5,078 bases of DNA from Opitutaceae bacterium (GTDB lineage: Bacteria > Verrucomicrobiota > Verrucomicrobiia > Opitutales > Opitutaceae), in the NCBI GenBank assembly GCA_031254955.1, contig JAIRTK010000503.1, positions 1-5,078 of the forward strand, given 5' to 3'. This document shows, piece by piece, positions 1-5,078 of this stretch. The notes below the pieces were generated by a model. That model was not told the origin of the DNA and made no database searches. It worked only from the letters and a program-made list of their open reading frames with translations. The position numbers and the translations under genes are program-made. Numbering within the stretch: position 1 is the first letter of the stretch; every line of letters begins with the position of its first letter.

Positions 1-2150
<2,150 letters not shown>

Positions 2151-2259
2151 TTAGGGAAAATGCTCAAAATGATTTTTTGAACAACAAGGAAGCAAAAGGC
2201 AGGCTTTTTATTTATCTTCGGGCTTAATACCCTGCGGCTTGCTGTGTTTGTTTTTTCTT

Positions 2260-2280
2260 CTGCAACGGAATCCGTTGCAG
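2260..2280. promoter_or_regulatory. 21-bp palindrome, possible operator
   Basis: CTGCAACGGA at 2260-2269 and TCCGTTGCAG at 2271-2280 are perfect inverted 10-bp arms around a single central A. The palindrome lies about 128 bases upstream of the beta-galactosidase start codon and about 307 upstream of ispH. A perfect short palindrome upstream of a sugar-hydrolase gene could be the operator of a dimeric regulator. It could equally be a hairpin belonging to the neighbouring REP-like motifs, since it sits between the two. No regulator gene is visible in the window. Confidence 0.35.
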
Positions 2281-2293
2281 TGAATTTTAATAC

Positions 2294-2319
2294 CCCGTCC
2301 CTTGGGGCGGGAATTTTTA
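2294..2319 (+). terminator. Terminator-like hairpin with T tract
   Basis: An 18-base hairpin at 2294-2311 (stem of up to eight pairs, one of them G.T, tight loop) is followed by AATTTTTA. The shape fits an intrinsic terminator for rightward transcription. However, no plus-strand gene lies to its left, so it is more likely part of the REP-like motif, or it stops antisense transcription coming out of the beta-galactosidase gene. Confidence 0.3.
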
Positions 2320-2379
2320 TTTGCCGGGATTACGCGGAAGGCGCAACCCGAGGTGATGTCACTGCCGGAATCTTTTTTC

Positions 2380-2492
2380 TCTTTCCTCGTTATGCTTTAT
2401 CTTTCCTCTTGTCGGGCATCTCGCCTCGTTCGGGGGTTTCTGCCTTTTCCTGACGAAGGAGAAAGATAGAGATAAAGCATAACGAAGAAAGA
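2380..2492. repeat. Long inverted repeat with 23-bp arms
   Basis: The arm at 2380-2402 (TCTTTCCTCGTTATGCTTTA, then TCT) and the arm at 2470-2492 are reverse complements with one mismatch in 23 bases. They are separated by 67 bases, and inside them the pairing continues imperfectly (CTTGTCGGG against the reverse complement of CCTGACGAAG). The right arm is purine-rich on the plus strand. Sixteen bases spanning the outer edge of the left arm (2376-2391) recur inverted downstream of ispH at 4962-4977, so this is probably one member of a dispersed repeat family rather than a unique regulatory hairpin. Confidence 0.7.
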
Positions 2493-2586
2493 CCCCGGCG
2501 ATGGCACGACCCTGAATGGCACCCGCCGCGCGGAGACATCGCCAAATCTGCTTCACGCTTTCCCTCCAATCCTCCACCTTCCCGTC

Positions 2587-4635
2587 ATGTCTGTCGCGCT
2601 TCTCGCCTTCAACACCAGCAACCAGCTCGCCGTGCTCCACCGCGACGGCATCTGCGAGCTGGCGTTTGCCGGTGGCGATCTCGCCTCGGCGGAAACGCGC
2701 CTCGCGACGGTTTTCCCCGCGCACACCCCGCCGACCCCCGTTTATACGGTGCGCGTCAACCCGACGCCGACGCCCGGCGAAACCACCGCCGTTTATGAAA
2801 CCACCGCCGTTTATTTCACCCAAGTCCCCTCGCCCGCCCGCTCCGCCCCCGCCTCAACCCTCACCCACGGCTCCGCCGCAGCCCCCACTCCCGTCCACAC
2901 CTCCCCCCCCTCCCCCGTCCCTGCTCCGGCCCCCTCGCCTGCCCTCACCCCCGATTTCCGCTCGCTCGACTCGCTTGACGCCGCCCCGAAAAGCCCCGCC
3001 CTCGCCGCCGTGCTCGCCGCCATCGAACCGCATGTGATCGCCATCCCCTATCTCCACCTCAACGAACACGACTTCATCTACAAATTCCGCCCCGACAAAG
3101 AACGCAACCGCGACATCTACCAACTCGACGCCCCCGCCCGCGCCCTCTACCAATCCCGCCTCTGCGCCGCGCTCAAAACCCTCTCCCGCACCAACGAACG
3201 CAGCGCCGCCGCGCCCACCGCGCTCGACTTCGGCCCCGTCCGCTACCTGATACCCAGCCACTTCGGCTTCTGCCTCGGCGTGAAAAACGCCATCGAACGC
3301 GCCTACGAAACCCTCGCCGAAAACCCAGGCCGACGCGTCTTCATGCTCTCCGAACTTATCCACAACCCCTTTGTCAACGAAGACCTCCGACGCCGCGGCC
3401 TCCGCTACCTCCAGACCGACAAAGGCGCCCCCCTCACGCACGAAGGCCGCAAAGCCGCCCCCGGCACCCCGCCCGGCCAACTCCTCTGGCACACCCTCAC
3501 GCCCGACGACATCGTCATCATCCCCGCCTTCGGCGCCACCGACGACGACAAACGCCGCCTCGTCCGCAAAGGCGTCCCCGTCTGCCAGTATGACGCCACC
3601 TGCATGCTCGTCGAAAAAGTCTGGAAATCCGCCCGCGCCTTTGGCCGCCGCGGCTACACCATCATCATCCACGGCAAACACGAACACGAAGAAACCAAAG
3701 CCACCTTCTCCAACGCCCGCCGCCACGCCCCCGCGCTCATCATCCGCGACCTCGCCGAAGCCCGCCTGCTCGCCGACCTCATCACGCACCCCCGCGCCCC
3801 CGGCACCCCCGAACGCTTCGCCGCCGCCTTCGCCGGCAAACACACACCGGGCTTCGACCCCGACCGCGACCTCCAACGCATCGCCATCGTCAACCAGACC
3901 ACGCTCCTCATGCACGAAACCCTCGCCATCATCGAACACCTGCGCGCCGCCTACGCCGCCCTCCACGGCCCCGCCGAAGCGCGCGCCCGGGTCGGCGGCG
4001 ACGGCAAACGCGACACCCTCTGCTACGCCACCCAAGTCAACCAAGACGCCCTAGCCCGCGCCCTCGCCGAACCGCTCGACGCCGCCCTCGTCATCGGCGG
4101 CAAAAACTCCTCCAACACCTGCCAACTCCACCGCCTCTGCGAACAACGCCTCGGCCCCGCGGCCTTCTTTATCCAAAGCGAAGCCGACATCCACTCCGCC
4201 AGCCTCATCCAGCACACCCGCTTCCCCTCCCCCGCCGCCCCCCAACCCCTTCCCCCCCCCTCCGCCGAAGCCTCCCCCTTCGCCAACACAACCCCCGCCC
4301 CCGACGCGCCCCCCGCCCTCCGGCCCTTTTTGTCCCCCGAAGCCATCGCCTCCGCCACGCCGGAAAACCCGCTCCGCATCCTCCTCACCGGCGGCGCCTC
4401 CTGTCCCGACGGCATCATCCAGCAAGTCATCACCCGCATCAACACCTTCTTCCCCCCGGACAAACTCCGCCCCCTGCCCGCCGTCCTCGCCGACCTCGAA
4501 AACCACCAGCCCTGTCCGCCCCCCTCCTCGGTTTCGCGAGCCCGTGGACGGCGCTCCGCGCCGCAAACCCCAAGCACATGGGCGAGAACGCCCATGCCAC
4601 GCAATCCCGCGGGCCGTCCGCGTAATCTCTGTTAA
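2587..4635 (+). CDS. ispH: 4-hydroxy-3-methylbut-2-enyl diphosphate reductase, enlarged
   Basis: Cytoplasmic [4Fe-4S] enzyme that reduces HMBPP to IPP and DMAPP, the last step of the MEP isoprenoid pathway. Cluster cysteines: C229 (GFCLGVKNAIERAYE), C339 (DATCMLVEKVW), C479 (TLCYATQVNQDAL). By alignment to E. coli and plant enzymes, substrate and proton-relay residues are H259 (ELIHNPF), H367 and E369 (GKHEHEET), NQTTLL at 436-441, S508-S509-N510, and S605 (GGASCPD). F315 in PAFGAT replaces the second histidine of E. coli (SAHG), as in the plant/cyanobacterial class, and the region from about residue 165 resembles the N-terminal arm of that class. Unusual parts: residues 1-80 of unknown fold, a Pro/Ala/Ser linker at 80-125, a Pro/Ala-rich insertion at about 543-580, and a tail after about 640 that reads into hairpin-rich DNA. 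ATG at 2587 is chosen because high GC3 begins there; no Shine-Dalgarno. GTG at 3010 (residue 142) is the alternative start. Confidence 0.95.
   Translation: MSVALLAFNTSNQLAVLHRDGICELAFAGGDLASAETRLATVFPAHTPPTPVYTVRVNPTPTPGETTAVYETTAVYFTQVPSPARSAPASTLTHGSAAAPTPVHTSPPSPVPAPAPSPALTPDFRSLDSLDAAPKSPALAAVLAAIEPHVIAIPYLHLNEHDFIYKFRPDKERNRDIYQLDAPARALYQSRLCAALKTLSRTNERSAAAPTALDFGPVRYLIPSHFGFCLGVKNAIERAYETLAENPGRRVFMLSELIHNPFVNEDLRRRGLRYLQTDKGAPLTHEGRKAAPGTPPGQLLWHTLTPDDIVIIPAFGATDDDKRRLVRKGVPVCQYDATCMLVEKVWKSARAFGRRGYTIIIHGKHEHEETKATFSNARRHAPALIIRDLAEARLLADLITHPRAPGTPERFAAAFAGKHTPGFDPDRDLQRIAIVNQTTLLMHETLAIIEHLRAAYAALHGPAEARARVGGDGKRDTLCYATQVNQDALARALAEPLDAALVIGGKNSSNTCQLHRLCEQRLGPAAFFIQSEADIHSASLIQHTRFPSPAAPQPLPPPSAEASPFANTTPAPDAPPALRPFLSPEAIASATPENPLRILLTGGASCPDGIIQQVITRINTFFPPDKLRPLPAVLADLENHQPCPPPSSVSRARGRRSAPQTPSTWARTPMPRNPAGRPRNLC
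2779..2814 (+). repeat. Perfect 18-bp tandem duplication inside ispH
   Basis: Bases 2779-2796 and 2797-2814 are identical (GAAACCACCGCCGTTTAT) and encode ETTAVY twice, residues 65-76. The copy is in frame and lies at the end of the unassigned N-terminal segment, just before the Pro/Ala/Ser-rich linker. Complete identity at the DNA level suggests a recent duplication. Confidence 0.9.
4549..4596. repeat. Two perfect hairpins at the 3' end of ispH
   Basis: CGGCGC at 4549-4554 pairs with GCGCCG at 4558-4563 across a three-base loop. CATGGGCG at 4577-4584 pairs with CGCCCATG at 4589-4596 across AGAA. Both lie inside the last 30 codons of ispH, where the protein no longer resembles the family and a second frame is also open up to a TAA at 4623-4625. 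The pattern looks like intergenic repeat DNA that has been captured as coding sequence. Confidence 0.6.
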
Positions 4636-4667
4636 CAAAGGAGAATTAAACAGACGAGGTTACGCGG
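4618..4667. terminator. Stem-loop spanning the ispH stop codon
   Basis: CCGCGTAATCTC at 4618-4629 pairs with GAGGTTACGCGG at 4656-4667 over 12 positions, one of them T.G, with a 26-base loop that contains the ispH TAA at 4633-4635. The sequence after the stem (ATTTCGTTTCC) is only weakly T-rich. It may act as a terminator or mRNA-stabilising hairpin, or may simply be two inverted copies of the TCCGCGTAATC word found elsewhere in the window. Confidence 0.4.
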
Positions 4668-4684
4668 ATTTCGTTTCCGAGGAA

Positions 4685-4791
4685 CGGTAGGGAGGCCTCT
4701 CCGAGGCCTCCGTCGAGTGGGGGACGAAGCCGGGGCTTTCATAGGGAAATCTAAACGTGGTTGCTGAGGCCTCGGAGATGCCTCCCTGCCG
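4685..4791. repeat. Inverted repeat with 26-bp GGAGGCCTC-type arms
   Basis: Bases 4685-4710 and the reverse complement of 4766-4791 match at 24 of 26 positions, with a 55-base loop. The left arm itself contains GAGGCCTC twice, so it is internally repetitive and partly palindromic. An additional short match of GGAAC (4681-4685) to GTTCC (4799-4803) lies outside the arms. The structure suits a small non-autonomous or REP-type dispersed element; no transposase is present in the window. Confidence 0.75.
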
Positions 4792-4853
4792 TGGGATTGT
4801 TCCGTTTGGTGGTTCCAGTGGCATCCTCCGTGTAATCTCAGTTTCTAAATTCA

Positions 4854-4896
4854 TGTCCACCCATGTCCATTCTGTCCATTTTGTCCATTTTGTCCA
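4854..4896. repeat. Short tandem repeat, TGTCCA every 9-10 bp
   Basis: TGTCCA occurs at 4854, 4864, 4873, 4882 and 4891, spaced 10, 9, 9 and 9 bases, in units such as TTTGTCCAT. Because the period is a multiple of three, the minus strand reads as repeated WTK codons, which creates a spurious open frame. It is followed by CGGTTAAAAATCTTT. I recall similar tandem words in intergenic DNA of Verrucomicrobia, but I could not search for them. Confidence 0.85.
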
Positions 4897-4938
4897 TTCG
4901 CGGTTAAAAATCTTTCTCTCCCAGAGGTGCCACCCGCA

Positions 4939-4980
4939 GGAGAAAGAAGAAAGAGAACAAGAACGAGGAAAGAGAAAGCT
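4939..4980 (+). repeat. Purine-rich copy of the repeat upstream of ispH
   Basis: This almost pure A/G stretch begins GGAGAAAGA, as does 2458-2466, and ends in AACGAGGAAAGAGAAA (4962-4977), which is the exact reverse complement of 2376-2391. It therefore looks like a diverged single arm of the inverted repeat in the intergenic region on the other side of ispH. Confidence 0.55.
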
Positions 4981-5033
4981 GAAAGAGGATGAGACCTCGG
5001 TTTGAAGTGCACCCGTGACCCCGTGGCCAGACA

Positions 5034-5078
5034 AGGAGACGAATCCGGGCTTGCGACGGAAGCCGGATAAGCTCTCCT
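5034..5078. repeat. Imperfect hairpin at the right window edge
   Basis: AGGAGA at 5034-5039 pairs with TCTCCT at 5073-5078. Inside an internal loop, ATCCGG and CTT (5043-5052, with G5049 bulged) pair with AAG and CCGGAT (5060-5068) around GCGACGG. The structure may continue beyond the window. It has no T tract and looks like another palindromic repeat unit, not a terminator. Confidence 0.45.

Larger units (their letters stand above)
2224..2320. repeat. Two REP-like TTAATACCC palindromic motifs
   Basis: TTAATACCC occurs at 2224-2232 and 2287-2295, each time followed within seven bases by CTTG and a G-rich half. The first (TGCGGCTTGCTGTG) is a decayed hairpin; the second forms a G/C stem at 2294-2311 (CCCGTCCC against GGGGCGGG, one G.T pair). 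Both are followed by T-rich DNA on the plus strand. The layout resembles dispersed REP-type palindromes of the ATACCCCGC...GCGGGGTAT kind known from many genomes. That family match is from memory and has not been searched. Confidence 0.5.
4636..5078. other. Repeat-rich non-coding region downstream of ispH
   Basis: I see no gene in this stretch. The longest open frames, on either strand at about 4660-5034, translate inverted and tandem repeats (for example the TKWTKWTEWT run) and have no coding signature. The content is a 26-bp inverted repeat, a second copy of the TCCGYGTAATCTC word, a 9-bp tandem repeat, a purine-rich repeat copy and a hairpin at the window edge. GACGAAGCCGGGGCTT near 4723 and GACGAATCCGGGCTT near 5039 are a further pair of similar words. 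Confidence 0.75.

Noticed and set aside
2244..2453. Small plus-strand open frame in the intergenic region
   Set aside because: It runs through the palindrome, a REP-like motif and an arm of the inverted repeat, has no Shine-Dalgarno and lacks the GC3 pattern of the real genes.
3527..3532. Loss of an active-site histidine in IspH (PAFG instead of SAHG)
   Set aside because: Phenylalanine at this position is normal in the plant/cyanobacterial IspH class, which the rest of the protein also matches, so it does not indicate inactivation.
2854..4044. Minus-strand 396-codon open frame over ispH
   Set aside because: Gly/Val-rich antisense shadow of the GC-rich ispH gene with no domain signature.
4685..4803. 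Insertion sequence ends
   Set aside because: The inverted arms enclose only 55 bases, with no transposase and no clear target duplication; at most a small non-autonomous element.
4854..4896. Possible CRISPR array
   Set aside because: Units of 9-10 bp without spacers; this is a simple tandem repeat and no cas gene is present.
4660..5034. Minus-strand 124-codon open frame with a WTKWTKWTEWT stretch
   Set aside because: The repeat of amino acids is just the 9-bp tandem DNA repeat being translated; the rest covers the 26-bp inverted repeat.

Overview
The window holds two protein-coding genes facing away from each other, plus two non-coding stretches rich in repeats. The DNA is GC-rich and both genes have very high GC at third codon positions. 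Neither start codon has a Shine-Dalgarno sequence in front of it. Together with the plant/cyanobacterial-type IspH and the intergenic repeat words, this suggests Verrucomicrobiota, perhaps Opitutaceae. That placement is inference from style, not proof.

Left part (1-2132, minus strand): the first 710 codons of a secreted or periplasmic LacZ-type beta-galactosidase of glycoside hydrolase family 2. It keeps its signal peptide, sugar-binding domain, both catalytic glutamates and two metal ligands, and it runs off the left edge of the window. The divergent intergenic region (2133-2586) has no convincing gene. It holds two REP-like palindromic motifs, a near-perfect 21-bp palindrome that could be an operator, and a long inverted repeat with 23-bp arms.

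Right part (2587-4635, plus strand): ispH (lytB), the last enzyme of the MEP isoprenoid pathway, with every recognisable active-site residue present. At 682 residues it is far longer than usual. It carries about 160 extra N-terminal residues, a proline/alanine-rich insertion inside the catalytic core, and a C-terminal tail that reads into hairpin-rich, repeat-like DNA. The downstream stretch (4636-5078) appears entirely non-coding and is a patchwork of inverted repeats, a 9-bp tandem repeat and purine-rich repeat copies. Some of its words recur upstream of ispH.

The two genes have no evident functional link: one digests galactosides outside the cytoplasm, the other is housekeeping isoprenoid synthesis. 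I see no defence, mobile-element or otherwise new multi-gene system here. The most interesting points are the enlarged IspH and the shared repeat families on both sides of it.
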